Source: Methanoregulaceae archaeon UBA288
Lineage (GTDB): Archaea > Halobacteriota > Methanomicrobia > Methanomicrobiales > Methanospirillaceae
NCBI GenBank assembly: GCA_002495225.1
Contig: DAEF01000115.1
Coordinates: forward strand, 2,733 to 13,189
DNA: 10,457 bases
Direction of reading: 5' to 3'
Position 1 is the first letter of the stretch; the number at the start of each line of letters is the position of its first letter. The position numbers and the translations under genes were made by a program. A model generated the notes under the pieces. The model saw nothing but the letters and a program-made list of their open reading frames with translations, had not been told where the DNA came from and ran no database searches. Positions 1 through 5,593 of this stretch are shown piece after piece.

Positions 1-555
1 GCCGCCGAGGATCGGGCCGACCACGAAGGCCGCGGCCATGATCATCGAGAGGAGGCCGTTCGCGCGCCCGAGCTCGCCGCGGGGGAAGGCGTCGGTGATG
101 ATGATCGTCGAGTTCGCGATCAGGATCGAGCCGCCGAAGGCCTGGAGGATCCGGAAGCCGCTGAGCTGCACGATGTCGGCCGAGAAGCCGCAGAGGAGCG
201 ACCCCAGCGTGAAGAGGACGAGGCCGATGAGGTAGAGGCGCTTGCGGCCGTAGATGTCGGCGAGCCTGCCCCAGAGCGGAGCCGTGATCGTCGTGACGAG
301 GAGGTAGACCACGAGCGGGATCATCACGCCGATCAGGGTCGTATTGAGCGCGATCATGATCGTGGGCAGGGCGATGATCAGCGTGGATCCGTTCAGGACA
401 CCGCCGAGGGTTCCGAGCGAGGTGACGAGCAGCGCGATCCACTTGTACGCCCAGCCGGTCCGCGGTGCGGGCGAGGACGGTGCAGCGGCGTGCGCCGCCT
501 CCGGTGCGGCGGACGATGTCGCCACGACGGCGATGGGATCCGGTAGGATCGGCAT
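1..555 (-). CDS. Major facilitator superfamily transporter, DHA2 (EmrB/QacA) type, N-terminal part
   Basis: Integral membrane proton-antiport exporter of the DHA2 drug-efflux type; the substrate cannot be told. The gene starts at ATG 553-555 and runs off the left edge, leaving 185 residues. After an Ala/Pro-rich cytoplasmic tail (about 1-35), the first segment carries LNGSTLIIALPTIM (54-67), the DHA2 motif that usually reads LDxTIVNVALP; Asn replaces Asp here. The loop between segments 2 and 3 has the MFS signature GRLADIYGRKR (96-106). An Arg in the fourth segment sits in FRILQAFGG (134-142), and the antiporter motif GPILGG (180-185) closes the visible part in segment 5. No other Met occurs before residue 67, and a TATA-like element at 577-584 fits this start. 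The family is sure from the motifs; drug export is inference. The gene stands alone downstream of a decayed gene. Confidence 0.9.
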   Translation of the reverse strand, partial: MPILPDPIAVVATSSAAPEAAHAAAPSSPAPRTGWAYKWIALLVTSLGTLGGVLNGSTLIIALPTIMIALNTTLIGVMIPLVVYLLVTTITAPLWGRLADIYGRKRLYLIGLVLFTLGSLLCGFSADIVQLSGFRILQAFGGSILIANSTIIITDAFPRGELGRANGLLSMIMAAAFVVGPILGG

Positions 556-576
556 CCCAGTTTATTGACGCTACGA

Positions 577-584
577 GTATATAC
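577..584 (-). promoter_or_regulatory. TATA-like promoter of the MFS transporter gene
   Basis: The palindrome GTATATAC lies in otherwise GC-rich sequence, 22 to 29 bases before the ATG at 555. Archaeal transcription starts about 25 bases past the TATA centre, which would fall on or next to the start codon. No good Shine-Dalgarno match precedes the ATG, so an almost leaderless mRNA is inferred. Confidence 0.5.
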
Positions 585-625
585 GGGCTGATGTCTTCTC
601 CCCGACGGAATGAAGAGCGGCCTCC

Positions 626-960
626 TCAGAGGTGATTGAAGAGACGGACGACGTCGGCGAAGTAGATCCGGCCGTTGCCGTTCACATCATCGTACTTCCC
701 ATCCTCATTGATAGTCGTCGGCACCGCCGGGAACCATCGAGAGGGCCGGGCCGGCACCGCGAGCGGAAGGTAATCTACCGTCCCCGTATCGATCACGAAC
801 GGCTCCTCGCAGAACCATCGCCATCCGCATCAGGGTGCGTCTCGGAGAATTCCGTGCCGTCCGGCGCGGCCCGGTAGGTGCCGCCGAAGAATAGGCCGCA
901 CGGGATGGTCGGGCCAGCTGTCTTCGTGGTGTTGAGCAGGAGAGTGGCCCCGAGGGAGCG
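626..960 (-). pseudogene. Remnant of a NosD-like parallel beta-helix surface protein with EF-hand-like C-terminus
   Basis: Only the 3' end of a secreted protein gene is left. Read on the minus strand, one frame gives NTTKTAGPTI, then AAPDGTEFSETHPDADGDG, ending at TGA 793-795. The next frame takes over without a gap of homology as CEEPFVIDTGTVDYLPLA and runs on to TGA 626-628. This order (NTTKT, G-rich turn, APDGTGFS, DADGDG, PFVID, YLPLA) is the usual end of NosD/CASH beta-helix proteins of methanogens. Restoring one T in the TT at 813-814 would rejoin the frames as DGDGFCEEPF. The last 25 residues include DDVNGNGRIYFAD, an EF-hand or dockerin-like calcium loop with acidic or Asn ligands at positions 1, 3, 5 and 12. 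No beta-helix repeats, signal peptide or start are recognisable upstream to 1022. Homology is from memory of the family. A frameshift caused by sequencing error would not explain the missing 5' part. Confidence 0.72.
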
Positions 961-1022
961 AAGAGGATGGGAGCCGGGTATCCGGCCGTCGAAGGAGGTA
1001 CAGAAACGTGCCGGGGAGGGGG

Positions 1023-1502
1023 TCAGTCCTGGGGCTCGGAGTTGTCGATCACGCGGACGTTGTCGCCGCGGACCGTGATCGGGATCGGGACCACGGACTC
1101 GTAGAGCTCGACCGTGATCTCCTCTTTCCCGGTGTCGACGCGCTTGACCACGGCCTTCTCGCCCTTGAACGGGCCCGCGATCAGCTCCACGATCGTCCCC
1201 TCGTTGATCCCCGATACGACCGGCTTCGGCACCAGGAAGTGCTGGATCTCGGCGAACGAGGTCTCGCCGTGGACCACGGCCCGGGCATGGGGAACCCGCT
1301 CGACGAGCTCCTCCATCCGGGCGAACTCCTCGGGCGTCTCGACCAGCACGTAGCCCTGGAGCTCCTTCGGCGCCATCACGGCGTAGACCTTGATGGTGGA
1401 CTGCTCGACCGCCTTCCGGATATTGTCGGCGACCGTCCGCTCCTGCTTCGAGGTCGTCTTGACCGCGAAGTAGTGAAGCTCGTCCGCTTCGTCCCCGTTC
1501 AC
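1023..1502 (-). CDS. spt5: Transcription elongation factor Spt5 (archaeal NusG homologue)
   Basis: With its partner Spt4, Spt5 binds the RNA polymerase clamp, closes the DNA channel and raises processivity; in archaea it may also link polymerase to ribosomes. The 159 residues match the usual archaeal length (about 150). An NGN domain fills about 8-92 (opening LHYFAVKTTSKQERTVADN, with PKELQGYVLVE in the middle) and one KOW domain lies at about 100-152, with GTIVELIAGPFKGEKAVVKR as its first half. Bacterial NusG is longer and has a different linker. The start is a GTG at 1500-1502 that overlaps the secE stop as GTGA, with GGTG a few bases upstream, so translation is probably coupled to secE. 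It is the last gene of the dtdA-ftsZ-secE-spt5 unit. No clear poly-T terminator follows it. Confidence 0.95.
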   Translation of the reverse strand: MNGDEADELHYFAVKTTSKQERTVADNIRKAVEQSTIKVYAVMAPKELQGYVLVETPEEFARMEELVERVPHARAVVHGETSFAEIQHFLVPKPVVSGINEGTIVELIAGPFKGEKAVVKRVDTGKEEITVELYESVVPIPITVRGDNVRVIDNSEPQD

Positions 1503-1723
1503 TTTGGCAACACCAGCATCAGTTCGTAGATGACAAAGCCGATCAGCCCGATCAGCACCACGCCGGCCGCGGCCACGAGCGCGATCTTCGTGAACTCGTC
1601 CCGGGTCGGCGTCCGGGCGAGCTTGAGCACCCGCCAGTACTTGCGGAAGAGCTCTTCGTTGACGTTGACCTTCGAGATCTTGACGTCCTTGACCTGGTCG
1701 CGAATCGTATTGAGGTCTACCAT
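1499..1723 (-). CDS. secE: Preprotein translocase subunit SecE / Sec61-gamma
   Basis: SecE is the small clamp subunit of the SecYE-beta channel that carries proteins across or into the cytoplasmic membrane. The 74-residue product has the archaeal/eukaryotic layout. An amphipathic N-terminal helix bears the conserved stretch YWRVLKLARTPTRDEFTKIA (29-48), and a single membrane segment follows at about 48-71, rich in Ala, Val, Ile and Gly. ATG at 1721-1723 lies 7 bases past the ftsZ stop. The run GTGA around that stop gives a modest Shine-Dalgarno match. Its own stop overlaps the GTG of spt5 by 4 bases. FtsZ, SecE and Spt5 as neighbours is a long-conserved archaeal arrangement, which supports all three calls. 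Confidence 0.95.
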   Translation of the reverse strand: MVDLNTIRDQVKDVKISKVNVNEELFRKYWRVLKLARTPTRDEFTKIALVAAAGVVLIGLIGFVIYELMLVLPK

Positions 1724-1730
1724 GACGAAA

Positions 1731-2828
1731 TCACTTGAGGAAGTCTATATCGAACTGCCGGTTCACGACCGGGGTCTTCTTTTCGGAGCGGCCGTAGATC
1801 TGCGGCGAGCGGACGCCCGTCACGACGAGCATGGTCCGCATCTTGTGCTCCATGTCGGGGTCGATCTGCGCACCCCAGATGATCCGGGCGTTCGGGTCAA
1901 CGCGGGCATAGACTTCCTGCACAACGCCCTCTGCCTCTTCCATGGTCATGTCCGGGCCGCCGACCACGTTGACGAGGGCCGCCGTCGCGCCCGAGATCTC
2001 CACGTCGAGGAGGGGGGAGCGCAGGGCCTTCTTGACCGAGTCGATCGCCTTGTCCTCCGAGTCGGACTCGCCCATGCCGATCATGGCGACACCGCCGCGT
2101 TCCATGACCGTCCGGACATCGGCGAAGTCGAGGTTGACGAGCCCAGGCATGGTGATCAGCTCGGTGATCCCCTTCACCGCCCGCATCAGCACCTCGTCGG
2201 CGACCTTGAACGCGGCGTAGAGGGGAAGCCGCGGCACGACCTCGAGGAGCCGGTCGTTCGGGACCACGATCACCGTGTCAGCGACGTCACGGAGGCGCTC
2301 GAGCCCAGCCTCCGCATTCTCCATGCGGATGGCGCCTTCAGCCACGAAGGGCAGGGTCACGACCGCGATCGTGAGTGCACCCTCCTCGCGGGCCGCCTTC
2401 GAGATGACCGGGGCACAGCCCGTGCCCGTGCCGCCGCCGAGGCCGGCAGTGATGAAGACCATGTCCGCGCCCGAGACGGCCCGGCGGATCTCCTCCTCGG
2501 TCTCGAGGGCCGCCTCCTCACCGATCTGCGGGAGCGAGCCGGCGCCGAGGCCCCGGGTCCGCTGCCGGCCGATCAGGATCCGCTGGTCCGCCTGGACCCT
2601 TGACAAATGCTGGGCGTCGGTGTTCACCGCGATCAGGCGGGCGCCGTGGATGCCCTCCTCCATCATCCGGGTGATCGTGTTCGATCCGCCGCCTCCGCAG
2701 CCGACCACGACGACCTCCGTGCGGAGCTCGCGGAGCACCTCCTCGAGATCCTCGTTGTTCTGTGCGTAATCCATCATGTGGTCGCTGTCCTTGACCCGAG
2801 CGAGCGCTTCCTCGACTATTGACCTCAT
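1731..2828 (-). CDS. ftsZ: Cell division protein FtsZ (FtsZ1 type)
   Basis: Tubulin-like GTPase that polymerises into the mid-cell division ring. The 365-residue product is complete. The GTP-binding half has VVGCGGGGSNT (42-51), NTDAQHL (69-75) and the tubulin signature GGGTGTG (131-137). ND (191-192) marks the ribose/guanine contact region, and the T7 synergy loop NLDFADV (232-238) carries the acidic residues that hydrolyse GTP in the neighbouring subunit. The C-terminal domain ends near 340, and a short linker leads to a conserved-looking acidic/hydrophobic tail, FDIDFLK (359-365). Such tails bind membrane anchors; in archaea the anchor is SepF. A Met/acidic N-terminal extension of about 37 residues precedes the core. 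The ATG overlaps the dtdA stop as ATGA, with GGAG 8 bases upstream. Its place ahead of secE and spt5 suggests the FtsZ1 rather than the FtsZ2 lineage. Confidence 0.97.
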   Translation of the reverse strand: MRSIVEEALARVKDSDHMMDYAQNNEDLEEVLRELRTEVVVVGCGGGGSNTITRMMEEGIHGARLIAVNTDAQHLSRVQADQRILIGRQRTRGLGAGSLPQIGEEAALETEEEIRRAVSGADMVFITAGLGGGTGTGCAPVISKAAREEGALTIAVVTLPFVAEGAIRMENAEAGLERLRDVADTVIVVPNDRLLEVVPRLPLYAAFKVADEVLMRAVKGITELITMPGLVNLDFADVRTVMERGGVAMIGMGESDSEDKAIDSVKKALRSPLLDVEISGATAALVNVVGGPDMTMEEAEGVVQEVYARVDPNARIIWGAQIDPDMEHKMRTMLVVTGVRSPQIYGRSEKKTPVVNRQFDIDFLK

Positions 2829-4123
2829 AGATACTTCTCCAACCCCTCTACAAAGACCTCGGTGGCGCAGGGGGACCGCACCATCTCCGGGCGTATCTCC
2901 AGTCCGTCGATGACCACGGTCTCGCCGCGCTGCAGCCGTCCGAACAGCGGTCCCGGGGGCACGCCGAGTGCGGACGCCTTTTTCGGATCGAACCGTTCTC
3001 GTCTGATGATCAGACGGTCGCCCACAATGGCGGTCTGCTGGTTACCCGTTATGGTTTTTACACACAGGGTTATTAAATCATGTATGATCTGTTCCGCGAC
3101 AGGGTCCGGAGCGAGAAAGACGGGCAGGAGCCGCCCTTCCCGGGCCAGTGCGGCAACGGGGAGGGCACCGACGGCCCCCGCAAGGCCCGGCTCGTCCGCA
3201 CGGAGCGCCTCACCGACCAGCGCGGGGTCCGGCCGGACCGGCACCGGGTCCAGGCAGGAGGCGAGCGAGCCCACACGGAGCGCGGCCCCCGGTGCGACCG
3301 TCGACACGAGCGCGAGCAGGGCCTCGTAATCGGCCCAGGGGAGGGATCCGAGCCCGGCGAGGGCGCTCTCGCCGAGGAGCGGGAGGCCCGCCTCGCCGAG
3401 AAGGGGTGCGAGCCGTTCGTAGTCTCTCCGCGGCACGGCCTTGCGGTCCACGTACGCACCCACCGCGCCCGAGGCATCGACGAGGTGCGCGAGCATCGGT
3501 CCCTCGAGCCGGGACAGGTCGGCGGTGCGGACGATGTGGCCGAAGGCCCCGCGGGTCGAGAGCGCGACCGCGGTCTGGCGGGCTGCGTACTGGGTGCCGC
3601 CGAGCCCGAGGAGGGGGACGGCGAGCAGGTCCGGGGCCGCGGTCAGCACGGCCCGGGCCATGACCTCGCCCGCGGCCGGGTCCGCCCACTGCTCGGGGCC
3701 CGACCCGATCTCGACGAAGCACGACGGGGTCTCGAGGTCCGTCGGGCCGTGGTGGGTCCGCTCGTAGCTGACGCGGTAGCCCGCCGGAGCGAGCGCGGCG
3801 AGGCGGCGGAGCACGGCCTGCATGAACGGAGGAGGGCAGGGCGCGACCCGGTCGGCCTTCCCGCCGAGCGCGGCCTCGCCGACGTTGCCGGTCGCGTGGA
3901 CCGTCAGCTGCGGGACGGGCCTGACCGAGGTGTGGCGCGAGAGGAAAACCACGAGGTCCGCGTCGAGGCCCCGGTCAACCCGCTCGGCGTGGATCAGCCG
4001 TCCCGCGACCTCGTGGAACTCCCAGTCGTCGGCCGGCCGGAGGTCGCCGACCAGCGCCTCGCACCATTCTCGGATCCGGACCCCGGCCGGATCGTCGCGT
4101 GAGTTGACGCCCGCTATCCGCAT
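2825..4123 (-). CDS. dtdA: D-aminoacyl-tRNA deacylase (DTD2/GEK1 family) with C-terminal extension
   Basis: The enzyme hydrolyses D-aminoacyl-tRNAs, freeing tRNA and keeping D-amino acids out of proteins; it acts in the cytosol. Family features in the 432 residues are the start MRIAGVNSRDDPAG (1-14), FLSRHTS (60-66), TVHATGN (74-80), SYERTHHGPTDL (119-130), CFVEIGSGPEQW (135-146), LGLGGTQYAARQT (172-184) and HIVRT (196-200). The deacylase core ends near residue 260. A divergent Ala/Gly-rich part follows, then a tail with ASALGVPPGPLFGRLQRG (383-400), a pattern strongly like the PPGP segment of tRNase Z. Gln178 stands where I recall a His in many relatives. ATG at 4121-4123 matches the family N-terminus, although no Shine-Dalgarno precedes it. 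The gene overlaps ftsZ by 4 bases and heads that operon. The family call is firm; the role of the tail is unknown to me. Confidence 0.9.
   Translation of the reverse strand: MRIAGVNSRDDPAGVRIREWCEALVGDLRPADDWEFHEVAGRLIHAERVDRGLDADLVVFLSRHTSVRPVPQLTVHATGNVGEAALGGKADRVAPCPPPFMQAVLRRLAALAPAGYRVSYERTHHGPTDLETPSCFVEIGSGPEQWADPAAGEVMARAVLTAAPDLLAVPLLGLGGTQYAARQTAVALSTRGAFGHIVRTADLSRLEGPMLAHLVDASGAVGAYVDRKAVPRRDYERLAPLLGEAGLPLLGESALAGLGSLPWADYEALLALVSTVAPGAALRVGSLASCLDPVPVRPDPALVGEALRADEPGLAGAVGALPVAALAREGRLLPVFLAPDPVAEQIIHDLITLCVKTITGNQQTAIVGDRLIIRRERFDPKKASALGVPPGPLFGRLQRGETVVIDGLEIRPEMVRSPCATEVFVEGLEKYL
2837..2840 (-). promoter_or_regulatory. Ribosome binding site of ftsZ
   Basis: GGAG on the minus strand sits 8 bases before the ftsZ ATG, inside the last codons of dtdA. 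Together with the ATGA overlap it fixes the ftsZ start and allows both re-initiation and independent initiation. Confidence 0.55.
3070..3077 (-). promoter_or_regulatory. Possible internal TATA box inside dtdA
   Basis: TTTAATAA on the minus strand lies in the most AT-rich patch of the operon (about 3040-3090), 242 bases before the ftsZ start. It could give ftsZ-secE-spt5 their own transcript. It may equally be plain codon usage for a stretch with Ile, Lys, Asn and Val codons (residues 346-366 of DtdA). Confidence 0.25.
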
Positions 4124-4211
4124 GGTGACGAGCGTGGGGCCGTGCTGCAGAAGAGTGCTCCGGTCCGGGCCGGTGAAAAAACCTATCTCTGTCGCACGCT
4201 AGTATGATCGC
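4124..4211. promoter_or_regulatory. Divergent promoter region between dtdA and the moeA operon
   Basis: These 88 bases separate the two divergent operons. The only A/T run is GAAAAAACCTAT at 4175-4186. Read on the plus strand, it would place a start site about 5 to 10 bases before the small Cys-protein ATG. Read on the minus strand (TTTTTT), it would give dtdA a leader of about 30 bases. Neither version is a textbook TATA box and neither gene has a strong Shine-Dalgarno, so a shared element is inference. Confidence 0.35.
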
Positions 4212-4388
4212 ATGGACGAAGATAAGATACGCAACGCCTTCGCAGAGATGGGAATCGAGGGCGAGATCCGATGCGCCCAGGCCGAGGTGATGTCGAAGAA
4301 GTACGGGATCCCGCGGCTCGATATCGGGAAATACTGCAACACGCACGACGTGAAGATCCGGGGCTGCCAGCTCGGCTGCTTCAACTGA
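4212..4388 (+). CDS. Conserved-looking 58-residue four-cysteine protein coupled to moeA
   Basis: A short gene from ATG 4212-4214 to TGA 4386-4388. The product is 58 residues, small and soluble, with no membrane segment. Cysteines stand at 21, 42, 52 and 56; the last two form CQLGCF close to the C-terminus, after GKYCNTHDVKIRG (39-51). The set could bind a metal such as zinc or an iron-sulfur cluster. I recall small methanogen and deltaproteobacterial proteins ending in a similar NCQLGCF stretch near molybdenum-cofactor genes, but I know no assigned function. Its stop shares one base with the moeA start (TGATG), and moeA has no Shine-Dalgarno of its own, so moeA is probably translated by re-initiation after this gene. 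That coupling implies a linked role in molybdopterin metabolism or its control. Reality as a gene is supported by operon geometry and typical GC codon use; function is open. Confidence 0.8.
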   Translation: MDEDKIRNAFAEMGIEGEIRCAQAEVMSKKYGIPRLDIGKYCNTHDVKIRGCQLGCFN

Positions 4389-5593
4389 TGGCCCGGTTTC
4401 TCTCGGTCGTCCCGGTCGACGAGGCGGTCGCGGCCGCGATCGGCCTCGCCCGCCCCGTGGGGACCGAGACCGTGCCTCTCGACGAGGCCTGGAACCGCGT
4501 GCTCGGCGCGGACGCCCGGGCCGACACGGACCTCCCGGGCTTTCGCCGCTCGACCGTGGACGGCTATGCGGTCCGGGCGGCCGAGACGGTCGGGGCATCG
4601 GACGCCATCCCCTCGTTCTTCCGGCTGAAGGGGCGGGTCGCGATGGGCGCCGGGGCCACGTTCGCGCTCGGCCTTGGCGAGTGCGCGTACGTCCCGACGG
4701 GCGGCGAGGTCCCCGGAGGGGCCGACGCGGTCGCGATGGTCGAGCACGCCGAGCTCCTGGGGGATGAGGTGCTGATCGCAAAGCCGGTCGCGGACGGCGA
4801 GAACCTGGTCCTCCCGGACGAGGACTTCGGAGCGGGCGAGATCGTGGTCCCGGCCGGGCGGCGGCTCTCGCCGCAGGAGGTCGGGGCCCTCGCCGCGGTC
4901 GGCAGGGTGGATGTCGAGGTCCGCCGGCGGCCCGTGATCGGCGTCGTCTCTACCGGAAACGAGGTCGTGCCCGTCGAGGCGGTGCCAGGAAGGAGCGAGG
5001 TGCGGGACGTCAACTCGTACCTCTGCCGGGCCTTCTGCCGCGAACGGGGCTGCGACACCCGGTTCTACGGGATCGTACGCGACGAGCCGGGCGCGCTCCG
5101 CGCCGTCCTCGAGACGGCCGCGAACGAGTGCGACGCGGTCCTCGTCTCGGGCGGCTCGTCCAAGGACGAGCGTGACCTGGGCGCGGCGACGATCGCCGAG
5201 CTCGGCGAGGTGCTGGTGCACGGGATCGCGCTCGCACCGGGCAAGCCGACGATCGTCGGCCGCGTGAACGCTATCCCCGCGATCGGCCTGCCGGGCCACC
5301 CGGCATCGGCCTTCGTGGTCCTGATCGTGATCGCGGGGCCCATGCTCGCGGCCCTCGCGGGCGACCGGACAGACCGTTCGCGGCGGGCCCGCGCGCGGTT
5401 GATCGAGAACGTCCCCTCGGCCCGCGGGCGCGAGGACTACGTCCGCGTCACGGTCCGCGACGGCGAAGCCCGGCCGCTCTTCGCGAAGTCCGGGCTGCTC
5501 AACTCGCTCGTCCGGGCCGACGGCCTGCTCCGGGTGCCGGCCGGGCGCGAGGGCTACGAGACGGGCGACGAGGTGGAGGTGCTGCTGTGGTGA
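4388..5593 (+). CDS. moeA: Molybdopterin molybdenumtransferase MoeA (first copy)
   Basis: MoeA inserts molybdate (or tungstate) into adenylylated molybdopterin, finishing the cofactor that methanogens need for formylmethanofuran and formate dehydrogenases. The 401 residues match the family. STVDGYAVR (55-63) holds the conserved Asp58. PTGGEVPGGADAV (103-115) forms part of domain II, and STGNEV (188-193) opens the MogA-like domain III. SGGSSKDERD (254-263), APGKPTIVG (283-291) and GLPGHPAS (300-307) line the active site, and a beta-barrel domain IV closes the chain (about 330-401). The reading frame is open back to an ATG at 4271, but that would add 39 residues overlapping the upstream gene in another frame. 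The ATG at 4388 begins the family N-terminus (FLSVVPVDEAV) and forms TGATG with the upstream stop. The stop overlaps the start of the second moeA. Confidence 0.95.
   Translation: MARFLSVVPVDEAVAAAIGLARPVGTETVPLDEAWNRVLGADARADTDLPGFRRSTVDGYAVRAAETVGASDAIPSFFRLKGRVAMGAGATFALGLGECAYVPTGGEVPGGADAVAMVEHAELLGDEVLIAKPVADGENLVLPDEDFGAGEIVVPAGRRLSPQEVGALAAVGRVDVEVRRRPVIGVVSTGNEVVPVEAVPGRSEVRDVNSYLCRAFCRERGCDTRFYGIVRDEPGALRAVLETAANECDAVLVSGGSSKDERDLGAATIAELGEVLVHGIALAPGKPTIVGRVNAIPAIGLPGHPASAFVVLIVIAGPMLAALAGDRTDRSRRARARLIENVPSARGREDYVRVTVRDGEARPLFAKSGLLNSLVRADGLLRVPAGREGYETGDEVEVLLW
5575..5581 (+). promoter_or_regulatory. Strong ribosome binding site for the second moeA
   Basis: GGAGGTG lies in the last codons of the first moeA. 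It is 8 bases before GTG 5590-5592 and 5 bases before the in-frame GTG 5587-5589. The spacing, and the GTGA overlap with the upstream stop, favour 5590. Confidence 0.6.

Noticed and set aside
50..73. HIGH motif change to HLGT in the IleRS as a defect (protein residues 50-73)
   Set aside because: As far as I recall, HLGT is usual in archaeal IleRS, and the rest of the active site is intact.
632..1078. Plus-strand ORFs in the spacer beside spt5
   Set aside because: They are mirror frames of the beta-helix remnant on the minus strand and have no recognisable product.
3080..4102. 340-codon plus-strand ORF opposite dtdA
   Set aside because: Arg/Gly/Glu-rich antisense shadow produced by high GC; dtdA on the other strand has clear family motifs.
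4271..4387. Longer moeA start at ATG 4271 (39 extra residues)
   Set aside because: The extra part is not MoeA-like and lies over the 58-residue Cys gene in another frame; ATG 4388 gives the family N-terminus and a TGATG junction.
4199..5299. 366-codon minus-strand ORF opposite moeA
   Set aside because: Asp/Arg/His-rich composition typical of antisense frames of GC-rich genes; no recognisable domain.
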